From Lentzea guizhouensis (GTDB lineage: Bacteria; Actinomycetota; Actinomycetes; Mycobacteriales; Pseudonocardiaceae), in contig NZ_CP016793.1 in the NCBI RefSeq assembly GCF_001701025.1, positions 1,240,001-1,304,000 on the forward strand: DNA of 64,000 nt, written 5' to 3'. Of the stretch, positions 16,581-24,774 are shown piece by piece. The notes below the pieces were generated by a model. The model had not been told where the DNA came from and made no database searches. It saw nothing but the letters and a program-made list of their open reading frames with translations. Made by a program: the position numbers and the translations under genes. Numbering within the stretch: position 1 is the stretch's first letter; every line of letters starts with the position of its first letter.

Positions 16581-16666
16581 TGGCAACCGAGGGAGTCGAA
16601 CCCTGCGCGGCTTGTGAAGGCGGCGCTCAGTACCGGCCCGAACCCTTCGGCTGGGCGACGGCTGCC
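16581..16666 (-). tRNA. tRNA-like element, class II size, probably degenerate
   Basis: On the minus strand GGCAGCC (16660-16666) pairs over 7 bp (one G-T) with GGTTGCC (16582-16588). The latter directly follows a T-arm with the canonical loop TTCGACT and a 4-bp stem. A 4-bp D-like stem and a 4-bp stem with a 7-nt loop (ACTGAGC, central TGA) can be drawn, plus a small variable arm (CTT-CAC-AAG). Length 86 nt fits class II tRNAs. Against a working tRNA: the residue before the putative anticodon is C rather than T, the outer T-stem pair is C-C, and the D-loop is long. No CCA is encoded. Confidence 0.35.
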
Positions 16667-16783
16667 CTGCGTGGAACTTTCTCCTGTTAAGAGGCGCTAG
16701 CGATGCGTGGGATACCCACAGTGTTAAACGTCCACACGCCTGAGGATGTTTCATGTTTCACTCGGCTGAGTGACGCTGTCCCC

Positions 16784-17992
16784 ATGCGATACCTCCCTGC
16801 CATCGCAGCCGCGCTGCTACTGCCCCTGGTGCCCGCCGCCACCGCCACCCCGGCGCACGCGGCCCCGAGCGGCACGTTCTACGTCACCGGTGTCCGGACC
16901 GGGCTCAACGTCGCCCAGAGCGGCACCGGACTCGCCCTGCACCGCCCGAAGGGCAATGAGGACCACCAGCAATGGCGACTCGCTGACGGGAGGTTCGAGA
17001 ACACCGACTCGCCGGGCCAGTGCATCACCCGCCAGCTCACCATGGCTTCGTGCTCACAAGGGGACACGGCCCACGAGCTCAGGCAGTTCGGTGATCAATG
17101 GGAGTTCTTCAGCCTCGGCGGTGAGACCCGGTGGTACCTGACGCCGGTCAACGCCACCACGGAACCGATGCCGCAAGATCCGCGGCTCGACCAGATGACG
17201 TTCCTGACCGCCCACAACGCCTATGCGAACGGGGTCGACGGCGGGTTCGCGCCGCCGTTCGTCAACCTCGCCAAGAACCAGACGCGCGGCATCGTGCAGC
17301 AGATGAACGACGGCGTGCGCGGGTTCATGCTCGACATCCACCAGACGCCTGACGGCGCGATCCTGTGCCACAACAGCTGCACGCTCGTGAGCCGGCCGGT
17401 GGCGCTCAACGTCGACCTCCAGCGCATGGTCGACTTCCTCAAGAACAACCGCCAGGAGATCATCACGGTCTTCCTGGAGGACTACGTCGACGCCACCACC
17501 TTCCGCAACGAACTGCGCAAGGTGAACGGGCTCAACGACGTGCTGTACCGGGCCGAGGGCGTCAAGGAGAACGGCTGGCCGACGCGCAGTCAGCTGCAGA
17601 GCACCAACAAGCGGCTCATCATCTTCACCGACCACGGCAAGGACGGCCGCGAGGACACCGGTGTGCTCTACCAGCGCGACTGGACGGTCGAGAACTACTG
17701 GTCGATGGGGCCGGGTGTGGGTGCGTCCGACTGGTCCTGTTACAGCCGATGGGATGAAAAACCGCTCACGGTCACGGACAGGTTCCAGCCGTTGTTCGTC
17801 ATGAACCACTTCCGGGACGTTCCGTTCACGAGCACCGCCACGGCGGACAACGGCAAGCTGCAGAACCGCGCCCAGCAGTTCTGCCAGCCCGCAGCGCGGA
17901 AGAAGCCGAACTACCTGTCGGTCGACCTCTACCACCTCGGCAACGCGCAGGCGGCGGTCAACCAGCTGAACGCATACGTATATAGGCCGTAG
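16784..17992 (+). CDS. Secreted PI-PLC X-domain phosphodiesterase with N-terminal lectin-like region
   Basis: 402 residues from the ATG at 16784, where a clean signal peptide begins (MRYLPAIAAALLLPLVPAAT, AHAA cleavage site); an in-frame ATG at 16703 would spoil it. Residues about 30-125 resemble a ricin-type beta-trefoil segment (GTFYVTGVRTGL, QQWRLADGRFEN, GQCITRQL). The PI-PLC X barrel follows, with catalytic histidines in TAHNAYAN and ILCHNSCT and the barrel strands FMLDIHQT and IITVFLEDYV. It likely cleaves phosphatidylinositol-type lipids or glycosylphosphatidyl anchors outside the cell. No Shine-Dalgarno is obvious. Confidence 0.85.
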   Translation: MRYLPAIAAALLLPLVPAATATPAHAAPSGTFYVTGVRTGLNVAQSGTGLALHRPKGNEDHQQWRLADGRFENTDSPGQCITRQLTMASCSQGDTAHELRQFGDQWEFFSLGGETRWYLTPVNATTEPMPQDPRLDQMTFLTAHNAYANGVDGGFAPPFVNLAKNQTRGIVQQMNDGVRGFMLDIHQTPDGAILCHNSCTLVSRPVALNVDLQRMVDFLKNNRQEIITVFLEDYVDATTFRNELRKVNGLNDVLYRAEGVKENGWPTRSQLQSTNKRLIIFTDHGKDGREDTGVLYQRDWTVENYWSMGPGVGASDWSCYSRWDEKPLTVTDRFQPLFVMNHFRDVPFTSTATADNGKLQNRAQQFCQPAARKKPNYLSVDLYHLGNAQAAVNQLNAYVYRP

Positions 17993-18022
17993 CCCAAATC
18001 GTGGGAGTTGTACGCTCCGCGC

Positions 18023-19102
18023 ATGGCCTCGATCCTGTTCACGCGCGGAGCGCCCTCTCTCGACATCATCGACCAGGAAGGTCTGCGCGAAGCAGCGCAG
18101 AAAGCCTTCACGGACGACCCCGGCGGCACCTTCGCGTACGGCACGAGCGTCGGCTACGTGCCGCTGCGGACCTGGCTCGCGGAGCAGCACGGTGTCGCGC
18201 CGGAGCAGGTGCTCGTCACCAACGGGTCGATGCAGGCCGACGCGTTCCTGTTCGAGCTGCTCGTCAGCGAGGGCGACGACGTCGTGGTCGAGGCGCCGAC
18301 CTACGACCGCACGCTGCTGAACCTGCGCCAGCGCGGCGCGAACGTCCACGCCATCGAGCTGGAGACCGACGGCATCAACGTCGACGCGCTCGAGAAGCTG
18401 CTGGAGAGCGGTGTGCGGCCGAAGCTCGCGCACATCATCCCGAACTTCCACAACCCGGCCGGCTACACGCTGTCCGAGGCGAAGCGCACGCGGCTGCTGG
18501 AGCTCTCGGCCGAGTACGACTTCGTGCTGTTCGAGGACGACCCGTACGTGAAGGTGCGGTTCGAGGGCGAGCCGCTGCCGACGATGCTGTCGCAGGACAA
18601 GAACGCGAAGGTCGTCTACGCGTCGTCGTTCTCGAAGACCATGGCGCCCGGCATCCGCTGCGGTTACCTGGTGGGGCCGAAGGACGTCATCAAGAAGGTC
18701 CAGGACATCGCGACCACCACGTACATCTCGCCGAACATGGTCGCGCAGTCGATCGTGAACTCGTACTGCCGCTCCGGCCGTCTCGAGGAGTCGGTCGTGA
18801 ACGTCCGCACCGCGCTGCGTGCGCGCCGGGACGCACTCGTCGCGGCGTTGCGGCGGGAGCTGCCCGAGGCCGTCTTCACGGCGCCGCAGGGCGGCTACTT
18901 CATGTGGGTCGAGCTGCCGGGTGTGTCGATCGAGAAGCTGTTCCCGGTCGCCAAGGAGCACGGCGTCGAGTTCGTCAAGGGCTCGGACTTCCTGCTGGAG
19001 GGCGGCGACAACGAGCTGCGCCTCGCGTTCTCGGGCGTCACGCCGGAGCAGATCGACGAGGGCATCACGCGCCTCGCCGCGGCGGTCCGCTCACTCTCCT
19101 GA
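18023..19102 (+). CDS. PLP-dependent class I/II aminotransferase (LysN/ARO8-like)
   Basis: 359 residues. Fold-type I enzyme with the PLP lysine in YASSFSKTMAPGIRCGYLVGP near residue 208-228. The aspartate/tyrosine of the cofactor site are in LFEDDPYVK, and the N-P pair in PNFHNPAGYT. It resembles the C-terminal domain of MocR proteins and 2-aminoadipate/aromatic aminotransferases. The ATG at 18023 is preferred over the TTG at 18008. The 3' end overlaps the convergent glycosyltransferase by 38 bp. Substrate not readable. Confidence 0.85.
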   Translation: MASILFTRGAPSLDIIDQEGLREAAQKAFTDDPGGTFAYGTSVGYVPLRTWLAEQHGVAPEQVLVTNGSMQADAFLFELLVSEGDDVVVEAPTYDRTLLNLRQRGANVHAIELETDGINVDALEKLLESGVRPKLAHIIPNFHNPAGYTLSEAKRTRLLELSAEYDFVLFEDDPYVKVRFEGEPLPTMLSQDKNAKVVYASSFSKTMAPGIRCGYLVGPKDVIKKVQDIATTTYISPNMVAQSIVNSYCRSGRLEESVVNVRTALRARRDALVAALRRELPEAVFTAPQGGYFMWVELPGVSIEKLFPVAKEHGVEFVKGSDFLLEGGDNELRLAFSGVTPEQIDEGITRLAAAVRSLS

Positions 19103-19892
19103 TCTGTGCCTCCAGGTGTTCCGGCAGCTCACAGCGCTGCCGGAGCGCCTGGCGCAGGCGGGGCAGTGCGGCGCGGAACGCGACCGGGTCCCGCAGCGAG
19201 TCGGCCAGCGCGCGGCCGACCGGTCTGCGCATCCACGACGTCAGCACGGCGTTGCGCCGCTCGACGATCTCGCCGTCCGGTGACCGTTCCGGTGCCGGGT
19301 GGTGGTGCGCCACCACGTCGTCGACGTAGCAGAGCGCCCAGCCCGCGGCCGCGAGGTCCCACGACAGCAGCGTTTCCTCGCCGCGGAAGAACAGCACCGG
19401 GCTGAACCCGCCGACCTCCTCGAATGCCTGCCGCCGCACGATCGCCGAGCAGGCGAGGAACCCGAGCACCGCGGGCCCGGCCACCCCTTCGCCCAACGGG
19501 CTGTCGCGCAGCAGCGGTGTGATCGGGTCCGGCCTCTCCTCGGGGCCGACGAGCGTGCGCGCCGCGATCACCGCGAGGTCCGGGTGGTCGTCGAAGACCC
19601 GCTCGGCCCGCTCGAACGCGCCGGGTGCCCACCACGAGTCGTCGTCCGCGAAGGCCACGAACGGCGTGCGCGCCGCCCGCACACCGAGGTTGCGCCCGGC
19701 CGCTCCGAGGTTCACCGGCGATTCCAGCACCTTGACCTGCGGGAACTCGCTGCGCACGCGGTCGGCCGTGGCGTCGGTGGAGGCGTTGTCGACCACGATC
19801 ACCGGCACCCTCATCGGGCTGAGGTGCGTGAGGGTCCGCCGCAGCCGGTCCACGCGGTTGCGGGTGGCGATGACGACGGTCGTCCGTGGCAT
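19065..19892 (-). CDS. Family 2 glycosyltransferase
   Basis: 275 residues, GT-A fold. N-terminal TVVIATRNRVDRLRRTL, the nucleotide aspartate in IVVDNASTD, and the metal-binding DxD-type motif in FADDDSWW near residue 82. The acceptor region contains GFSPVLFFRGEETLLSWDLAAAGW. It probably transfers a sugar from a nucleotide donor to a cell-envelope or secreted acceptor. It has no transmembrane segment. It overlaps the 3' end of the convergent aminotransferase and diverges from the TetR regulator. Confidence 0.85.
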   Translation of the reverse strand: MPRTTVVIATRNRVDRLRRTLTHLSPMRVPVIVVDNASTDATADRVRSEFPQVKVLESPVNLGAAGRNLGVRAARTPFVAFADDDSWWAPGAFERAERVFDDHPDLAVIAARTLVGPEERPDPITPLLRDSPLGEGVAGPAVLGFLACSAIVRRQAFEEVGGFSPVLFFRGEETLLSWDLAAAGWALCYVDDVVAHHHPAPERSPDGEIVERRNAVLTSWMRRPVGRALADSLRDPVAFRAALPRLRQALRQRCELPEHLEAQIRRVSGPPRRGA

Positions 19893-19927
19893 GCGTGTCG
19901 TCTACCCCGGAGCGAACGACCCACACG

Positions 19928-19965
19928 TTGACATTTGATGACGAGAAATCTGGCAGTTACTGACA
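19928..19965 (+). promoter_or_regulatory. Promoter and TetR-type operator of the oxidase operon
   Basis: TTGACA at 19928-19933 is a consensus -35 element. Seventeen bases later lies the imperfect palindrome TGGCAGTTACTGACA (19951-19965, one mismatch between 7-bp arms), which would cover the -10 region. A repressor bound there would block RNA polymerase, consistent with autoregulation by the TetR protein encoded just downstream. Confidence 0.5.
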
Positions 19966-19985
19966 AAGAAGGCTACGGTGACCGC

Positions 19986-20564
19986 GTGGAGACGCTCACC
20001 ACCCGCGCCGCGAAGGACCTGCGCACCCGCCTCGCCATCCAGGAGGCGGCCATCGCACTGTGCCTGGAGCACGGTTTCGCCGCGACCTCGACGAAGGCGA
20101 TCGCCGACCGCGCTGGGATTTCCGAGCGCACGTTGTTCCGCACGTTCGGCACCAAGGCCGCGATCTTCTGGTACGACGCGTTCCTCAGCCGGGTCGTCCG
20201 CGCGCTCCGCCAGGACTCCGATCCCGTTGCGGCACTGGTGAAAGCGCTGCGCACCGCGATCGAGACGATCACCCCCGAGCAGTGGGCGCTCGAGCTCGGC
20301 CGACGCGCGGTGATCGTCAAAGAGCCTGATCTCATCGCCACCGGCACGCAGGAGCTCACCGCGGGCGCCGAGAGCATCGCCGCGATCCTCACGCCACCGC
20401 TCGCCTCCCCCGGCCAGGCGTTCGACCTGCTGCTCTTCGCGCGGTTCGCGGTGGCGGGGTGGGGTGTCGTGCCGATCCACACCGAGACCACCCCGGCAGA
20501 GTGGGGCGCGGAACTGGAACGCGTGGCGCACAAGGCCGCGCACGGCGCGTTGGAGCGGCCATGA
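19986..20564 (+). CDS. TetR-family transcriptional regulator
   Basis: 192 residues from the GTG at 19986. The ATGs at 19935/19938 would put the likely operator inside the gene. The helix-turn-helix is residues about 10-55 (IQEAAIALCLEHGFAATSTKAIADRAGISERTLFRTFGTKAAIF). The C-terminal ligand domain is unspecific. The stop overlaps the ATG of the FAD-linked oxidase (ATGA), so it heads a three-gene operon and likely represses it. Confidence 0.85.
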   Translation: METLTTRAAKDLRTRLAIQEAAIALCLEHGFAATSTKAIADRAGISERTLFRTFGTKAAIFWYDAFLSRVVRALRQDSDPVAALVKALRTAIETITPEQWALELGRRAVIVKEPDLIATGTQELTAGAESIAAILTPPLASPGQAFDLLLFARFAVAGWGVVPIHTETTPAEWGAELERVAHKAAHGALERP

Positions 20565-21892
20565 CACTGCCGAACCTGATCACCGACCCGAACACGCTGG
20601 CCGGGCTCAGCCACGACGAGGCCGAGTGGGCACCGGCGGGCACGCCGTGGGCCGCGTTCCGGCCGGAGTCCACATCGGACGTTCAAGACGCGGTGAAGCA
20701 CTGCGCCGCCAACAACATCCCGATCGTGCCGCGCGGCGCCGGGACCGGGCTGTCCGGCGGGGCGAACGCCGTGGACGGGTGCCTGGTGCTCGACCTGAGC
20801 CGGATGAACCGGATCGTCGAGATCGACGCGGACAACCTGCTCGCGGTCGTGCAGCCGGGCGTGGTCAACGACGACCTCAAGAAAGCCGTTGCCGCCCAGG
20901 GACTCTGGTACCCGCCGGACCCGGCCAGCTCGCCGTGGTCGACGATCGGCGGCAACGTGGCCACCAACGCGGGCGGCCTGTGCTGCCTGAAGTACGGCGT
21001 CACGCGCGACTACGTCCTCGGCCTGGAAGTGGTCATGGGCGGGCCGGTCGAGTACGGCACGGCGGTCCGGCTCGGGCGCCGCACCAACAAGGGCGTCGCC
21101 GGGTACGACCTGACCAGCCTGCTCGTCGGTTCCGAGGGCACGCTCGGCGTCGTCACCGAGATCACCCTGCGACTGCGGCCCGCGGCACGTCCGCAGGCCA
21201 CCGTCGTCGGTGCCTTCACCAGCCTCGTCGACGCGGGCGGCGCTGTCGCGCTGTGCACCCGCCGAGGTCTCCAACCAGCAGCTCTGGAGCTGATCGACCG
21301 CGCGTGCCTGCAGGCCGTCGAGGACTGGAAGCACCTGGGCATCGAGCCCGGCACCGAGGCGATGCTGCTGGCGCGGGCCGAGACCGCCGAGGACGCGGAC
21401 GGGCTGGTCGCCGCCTTCACCGACGCGGGCGCGGTGTGGACCGAGCGGTCCACCGACTCCACCGAGGCCGAGGCGCTGTTCGCCGCCCGTCGCCTCGCCT
21501 ACCCCGCGCTGGAACGGCTCGGGCCGCTGCTCACCGAGGACGTCTGCGTGCCGCGCTCGGCCGTCCCCGCGATGCTCGCGCGGGTCGAGGAGATCGGCGC
21601 ACGGCACGGCGTGCGGATCGCGACCATCGCCCACGCCGGCGACGGCAACCTGCACCCGTTGCTCATCACCCCGCCCGGCGACGACAACGCGCGCATCGCC
21701 GCGCAGGCCGCGTTCGCCGACATCATCGACGCCGCCCTCGCACTCGGCGGCACGGTCACCGGCGAGCACGGCGTCGGCCTGCTCAAGCGCGACGGCATGA
21801 TCCGCGAGCTCGGCCCCGACGTGTGCGCCGTGCAGAACGCGGTCAAGCACACCCTCGACCCGCTCACCCTCTTCAACCCCGGCAAAGCCTGA
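20561..21892 (+). CDS. FAD-linked oxidase, glycolate/D-lactate dehydrogenase type (GlcD-like)
   Basis: 443 residues. FAD-binding PCMH domain with the signature PIVPRGAGTGLSGGANAVDG near residues 50-70 and the flavin contacts GGNVATNAGGLCCLKYGVTRDYVLGLEVV and GYDLTSLLVGSEGTLGVVTE. The C-terminal FAD-oxidase C domain includes IATIAHAGDGNLHPL and GTVTGEHGVGLLKR, the histidines expected at the active site. It oxidises a D-2-hydroxy acid such as glycolate, D-lactate or D-2-hydroxyglutarate to the keto acid. It is translationally coupled to the TetR gene and followed after 13 bp by a hydrolase. Confidence 0.88.
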   Translation: MTLPNLITDPNTLAGLSHDEAEWAPAGTPWAAFRPESTSDVQDAVKHCAANNIPIVPRGAGTGLSGGANAVDGCLVLDLSRMNRIVEIDADNLLAVVQPGVVNDDLKKAVAAQGLWYPPDPASSPWSTIGGNVATNAGGLCCLKYGVTRDYVLGLEVVMGGPVEYGTAVRLGRRTNKGVAGYDLTSLLVGSEGTLGVVTEITLRLRPAARPQATVVGAFTSLVDAGGAVALCTRRGLQPAALELIDRACLQAVEDWKHLGIEPGTEAMLLARAETAEDADGLVAAFTDAGAVWTERSTDSTEAEALFAARRLAYPALERLGPLLTEDVCVPRSAVPAMLARVEEIGARHGVRIATIAHAGDGNLHPLLITPPGDDNARIAAQAAFADIIDAALALGGTVTGEHGVGLLKRDGMIRELGPDVCAVQNAVKHTLDPLTLFNPGKA

Positions 21893-21905
21893 AAGGGGCC
21901 CGCAC

Positions 21906-22733
21906 GTGCTCCACCAGATCCCCGTCGACGGTGGCACCCTCACCGTCGAGGTCATCGAGGGCGACACAGCCCCGGTCCTCGCACTGCACGGTCTCACCAG
22001 CAACCGCAAGCTGTGGAGCTGGGTCGCCGCGCACGGGTTCACGCTCGTCACCCCCGACCTGCGCGGCCGTGCCGACAGCGTGTCCCTGACGGGTTCGTCG
22101 CTGCGACAGCACACCGACGACATGGTGCGCGTGCTGGACGCGTTGGAACTCGACGCCGTGACGGTGTGCGGCATGTCCATGGGCGCGTACGTCGGCCTCG
22201 ACCTGGCGGTGACCCATCCGGACCGAGTGCGCGCGCTCGTTCTCGTGGACGGCGGCTTCCCGATGCCCGCGCACGCCGCCATGACCCCCGAGCTGATCGA
22301 CATGGCGTTCGCCCCGCAGCTCGCCGCGCTGGCCCAGACCTGGACGCCCGACAGCTACCTCGCCGCGAACGCCGCCGTGAACCCGCTGATCGACCCGGCC
22401 GACCCGCTGCAGCGCGAGTACTTCGCCCACGACCTGTCCCCCGACGGCCGGCGCAGGCTGGACGAGGACACCGTGCTCGCCGACGCCCGCGACACCATCC
22501 TCGGCGACTCGCCCTGGCGTTCGCTGACCGTGCCGACCTGGTTCGTGCGCGCCGAGTGGAGCACCGGACCGAACACCCCGCCCGCCTACACGGAGTCGGA
22601 CGCGGCCCGGTTCCACGCCGCACTGCCTGTGCTGCGCGAGCCGGTGCTGATCAACGAGGTCGATCATGGCGGCACCGTGATGACCCCGGCTGGCGCCGCC
22701 GTCACTGCCAAAGTTCTCGCCGAGGCTCTGTAA
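21906..22733 (+). CDS. Alpha/beta-hydrolase
   Basis: 275 residues. The nucleophile elbow is CGMSMGAY (serine near residue 92), preceded by the oxyanion motif LALHGLTSN. The acid is probably in the segment around VRAEWSTG, and the catalytic histidine in NEVDHGGTVM. GAAAGGGG lies 8 bp before the GTG. It is the third gene of the TetR-controlled operon. It could be an esterase or lactonase acting on the product or precursor of the oxidase (inference). A strong terminator follows. Confidence 0.82.
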   Translation: MLHQIPVDGGTLTVEVIEGDTAPVLALHGLTSNRKLWSWVAAHGFTLVTPDLRGRADSVSLTGSSLRQHTDDMVRVLDALELDAVTVCGMSMGAYVGLDLAVTHPDRVRALVLVDGGFPMPAHAAMTPELIDMAFAPQLAALAQTWTPDSYLAANAAVNPLIDPADPLQREYFAHDLSPDGRRRLDEDTVLADARDTILGDSPWRSLTVPTWFVRAEWSTGPNTPPAYTESDAARFHAALPVLREPVLINEVDHGGTVMTPAGAAVTAKVLAEAL

Positions 22734-22765
22734 CCCACAGGAACCCCACCAGCCTCACTTTCCGC

Positions 22766-22814
22766 CACGCGGGGAGCTTTCGTACTGCGGGAGAGCACGA
22801 AAGCTCCCCGCGTG
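22766..22814. terminator. Strong terminator after the TetR-oxidase-hydrolase operon
   Basis: A perfect 18-bp inverted repeat (CACGCGGGGAGCTTTCGT, 13-nt loop, exact complement) lies 33 bp after the hydrolase stop and 47 bp before the next start codon. Confidence 0.85.
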
Positions 22815-22860
22815 CGTCTGGTGCGTCACAGGGGGTGGCAGTGGGGAGGTGAGGGAGATA

Positions 22861-23322
22861 ATGTGTGCACAAATGATTAGTGCACCAAGAATCCCGGAGA
22901 ACCCGCTCGAGCTCGAGCGGCAGGTCTGCTTCGGCCTGGCCGTGGCGAGCCGGACCGTGATCGCCGTCTACCGGCCGATCCTGGAGCCGCTGAACCTCAC
23001 CCACCCGCAGTACCTGGTGATGCTCGCCCTCTGGGAACGCTCGCCGCGCACGGTGAAGGACCTGAGCAACGCTCTGCAGCTCGACCCCGGCACCCTCAGC
23101 CCGCTGCTGAAGCGGCTGGAGGCGGTCGGGTACGTCGAACGGCAGCGCGACAAGACCGACGAGCGCGCGCTCGCCCTGACTCTGACCGAGCGGGGACAGG
23201 ACCTGCGCCGAGAAGCGTTGAAGATCCCCTTCAAGGTCGTCGAGCGGCTCGGCATGTCCTTCGAAGAGCTCACCCAGCTGAACGAGGTGCTGCGCAAGGT
23301 GATCGCGAAGGCCACGACATGA
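22861..23322 (+). CDS. MarR-family regulator, OhrR-like
   Basis: 153 residues from the ATG at 22861, with GAGGGAG 4 bp upstream. The sequence closely follows OhrR: QVCFGLAVASRTVIAVYRP with a cysteine at residue 23 where OhrR has its peroxide-sensing cysteine, then LTHPQYLVMLALWE, LDPGTLSPLLKRLEAVGYVERQRD (winged helix) and DERALALTLTERG. It should be a thiol-based repressor responsive to organic peroxide. No ohr gene is adjacent. It is coupled to a DUF5313 gene by ATGA. Two GTGCAC half-sites overlap its start. Confidence 0.85.
   Translation: MCAQMISAPRIPENPLELERQVCFGLAVASRTVIAVYRPILEPLNLTHPQYLVMLALWERSPRTVKDLSNALQLDPGTLSPLLKRLEAVGYVERQRDKTDERALALTLTERGQDLRREALKIPFKVVERLGMSFEELTQLNEVLRKVIAKATT
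22865..22885. promoter_or_regulatory. Paired GTGCAC half-sites at the regulator start
   Basis: GTGCAC at 22865 and again at 22880 are separated by 9 bp and sit over the first codons of the MarR gene. This spacing and position fit an autoregulatory operator, but the hexamer is short and self-complementary, so chance is possible. Confidence 0.3.
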
Positions 23323-23714
23323 ACCCGCTGCTGAAGCTCTGGTACTACGCGGGCGGGCGGCTGCCGCAGAAGTACCGCCAGTTCGTCCACGACGACGTGA
23401 CCGGGCCGAAGTGGTTGCTGCGGTTCACCGTGCGCAGTCTGGTGCAGGTCACGCCGCTCACGACGGCCATCACGCTGGCCCTCGTGTTCGGGCTCGGCTC
23501 GCCGTGGCCGCTGGCGATCGCGTGCGGTGCGCTCGGATTCGTCGTGGGCCTGTACTTCGCACTGTCCTACGCACCCGAAAGCGTGGATTACCGGCTCACG
23601 AAGTACGGGTATCCACGGGGCACGGCAACCGCAGGCCGCCGGGAGCGCAACGCCGCGCAGGACCGCGAACAGCAGGCGAAGTACGACGCGGTGTGGCGGC
23701 GATCCGAAGGGTAG
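23319..23714 (+). CDS. DUF5313 membrane protein
   Basis: 131 residues. The N-terminus (NPLLKLWYYAGGRLPQKYRQFVHDDVTGP) and two membrane helices (about residues 45-60 and 65-85) followed by APESVDYRLTKYGYP match the actinobacterial DUF5313 family of unknown function. It is coupled to the OhrR-like gene (ATGA overlap), which suggests control by that regulator and a link to envelope or oxidative stress (inference). Confidence 0.75.
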   Translation: MNPLLKLWYYAGGRLPQKYRQFVHDDVTGPKWLLRFTVRSLVQVTPLTTAITLALVFGLGSPWPLAIACGALGFVVGLYFALSYAPESVDYRLTKYGYPRGTATAGRRERNAAQDREQQAKYDAVWRRSEG

Positions 23715-23722
23715 AGACGACC

Positions 23723-24052
23723 ATGGCCTTGGCGAGCAAGCAATTTCAGTTCACGAGGCCGCAGGTGCTCACCCTCACCGCCGGCCTGTTCCAGCTCGGG
23801 TTCGGGTACCTGGACCTCTTCAACCTCGACCCGAACTACCACGTGCTGCAGATCAGCGTCGGTGTGCTGGGTGTCCTGATGGCGTGGCGGCTCCACCTCG
23901 CGCGGATGTACGGACTGCTGTTGCTGCTGTCGTTCGGGACGTTGGCGTTCCTGCTCAACGACATCTCGACCGAGAGCTTCCTCGGGGTCCGCACCGCGCT
24001 GATCGGGCTCTTCATCACGCTGGCCAGGCCGGCAAAGGCCGCTCAACGCTAG
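23723..24052 (+). CDS. Small membrane protein, DUF4383-like
   Basis: 109 residues with three to four hydrophobic segments (QVLTLTAGLFQLGFGYLDLF, LQISVGVLGVLMAWRLH, YGLLLLLSFGTLAFLLND, TALIGLFITL). The pattern is that of DUF4383-type proteins. It lies 8 bp after the DUF5313 gene and probably belongs to the same operon. The 3' end overlaps the convergent surE by 38 bp. Function unknown. Confidence 0.6.
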   Translation: MALASKQFQFTRPQVLTLTAGLFQLGFGYLDLFNLDPNYHVLQISVGVLGVLMAWRLHLARMYGLLLLLSFGTLAFLLNDISTESFLGVRTALIGLFITLARPAKAAQR

Positions 24053-24770
24053 TCGTCCGCTCCACCGAGAGCAGAGCGGTCAGGGTCGCGTAGCCCTCGC
24101 CGAGCAGGGCGGCGTCCGTGCCCGGCGCGGGAGAGTCCTCCGCGTACACGGCCACCAGCTCGACCTCGTGCTCGTCCACCTCGTCCACGCGGCTCTGCAC
24201 GGTGCCGAACCGCGCCAGCTCCGCCCAGCGGAGTCCTTGCACGTCAACGATGTTCGGCACGTTCAACGAGAGCACGGTGGCGGCCGGCATGTCCTCCAGC
24301 AGCGGCAGCACGACGCGGACCACCTCGCCCGCCTTGTGCCACAACGGTTCGGGCCCGTCCAACCCCACGTCGAGCGAGACCGCGAGCGACGAGACGTCGT
24401 TCACCTGGGCGGTCAGCGCGGCACCGACGGTGCCGGAGTGCAGCACCGCGCGGCCGACGTTCGCGCCGAGGTTCACGCCGGAGAGCACCACGTCCGGCTT
24501 GCCGCCGAAGCCGCCGTGGCAGGCGATCAGCGAGATCAGGCCGGGATGTGCGGCGACCGCGTAGGCCTCCACGTCGAGACCGAGCAGCTCGCGGCGTTCG
24601 CTGACCACCCGGCCGGTGTCACCGACCGCGGCGACCGAGGCGCTCGTGCCGCTGGCCTGCTGGGCCGGTGCCGCGACGAGCACCTCGAAGCCCAGCGCGA
24701 CCGCGGCTTCGGCCAGGGTCAGCAGGCCGGGTGAGTCGATTCCGTCGTCATTGGTGATCAGCGCGCGCAT
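24015..24770 (-). CDS. surE: 5'/3'-nucleotidase SurE
   Basis: 251 residues. The metal-binding start LITNDDGIDSPGL (Asp8-Asp9), the serine in PAQQASGTSASV, and VVLSGVNLGANVGRAVLHSGTVGAA are the SurE signature, and LSLNVPN is the late conserved element. It dephosphorylates nucleoside monophosphates, particularly purines, with a divalent metal. It is separated by 4 bp from the upstream PfkB gene, suggesting one transcript. Confidence 0.92.
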   Translation of the reverse strand: MRALITNDDGIDSPGLLTLAEAAVALGFEVLVAAPAQQASGTSASVAAVGDTGRVVSERRELLGLDVEAYAVAAHPGLISLIACHGGFGGKPDVVLSGVNLGANVGRAVLHSGTVGAALTAQVNDVSSLAVSLDVGLDGPEPLWHKAGEVVRVVLPLLEDMPAATVLSLNVPNIVDVQGLRWAELARFGTVQSRVDEVDEHEVELVAVYAEDSPAPGTDAALLGEGYATLTALLSVERTTSVERPLPAWPA

Positions 24771-24774
24771 CCGC

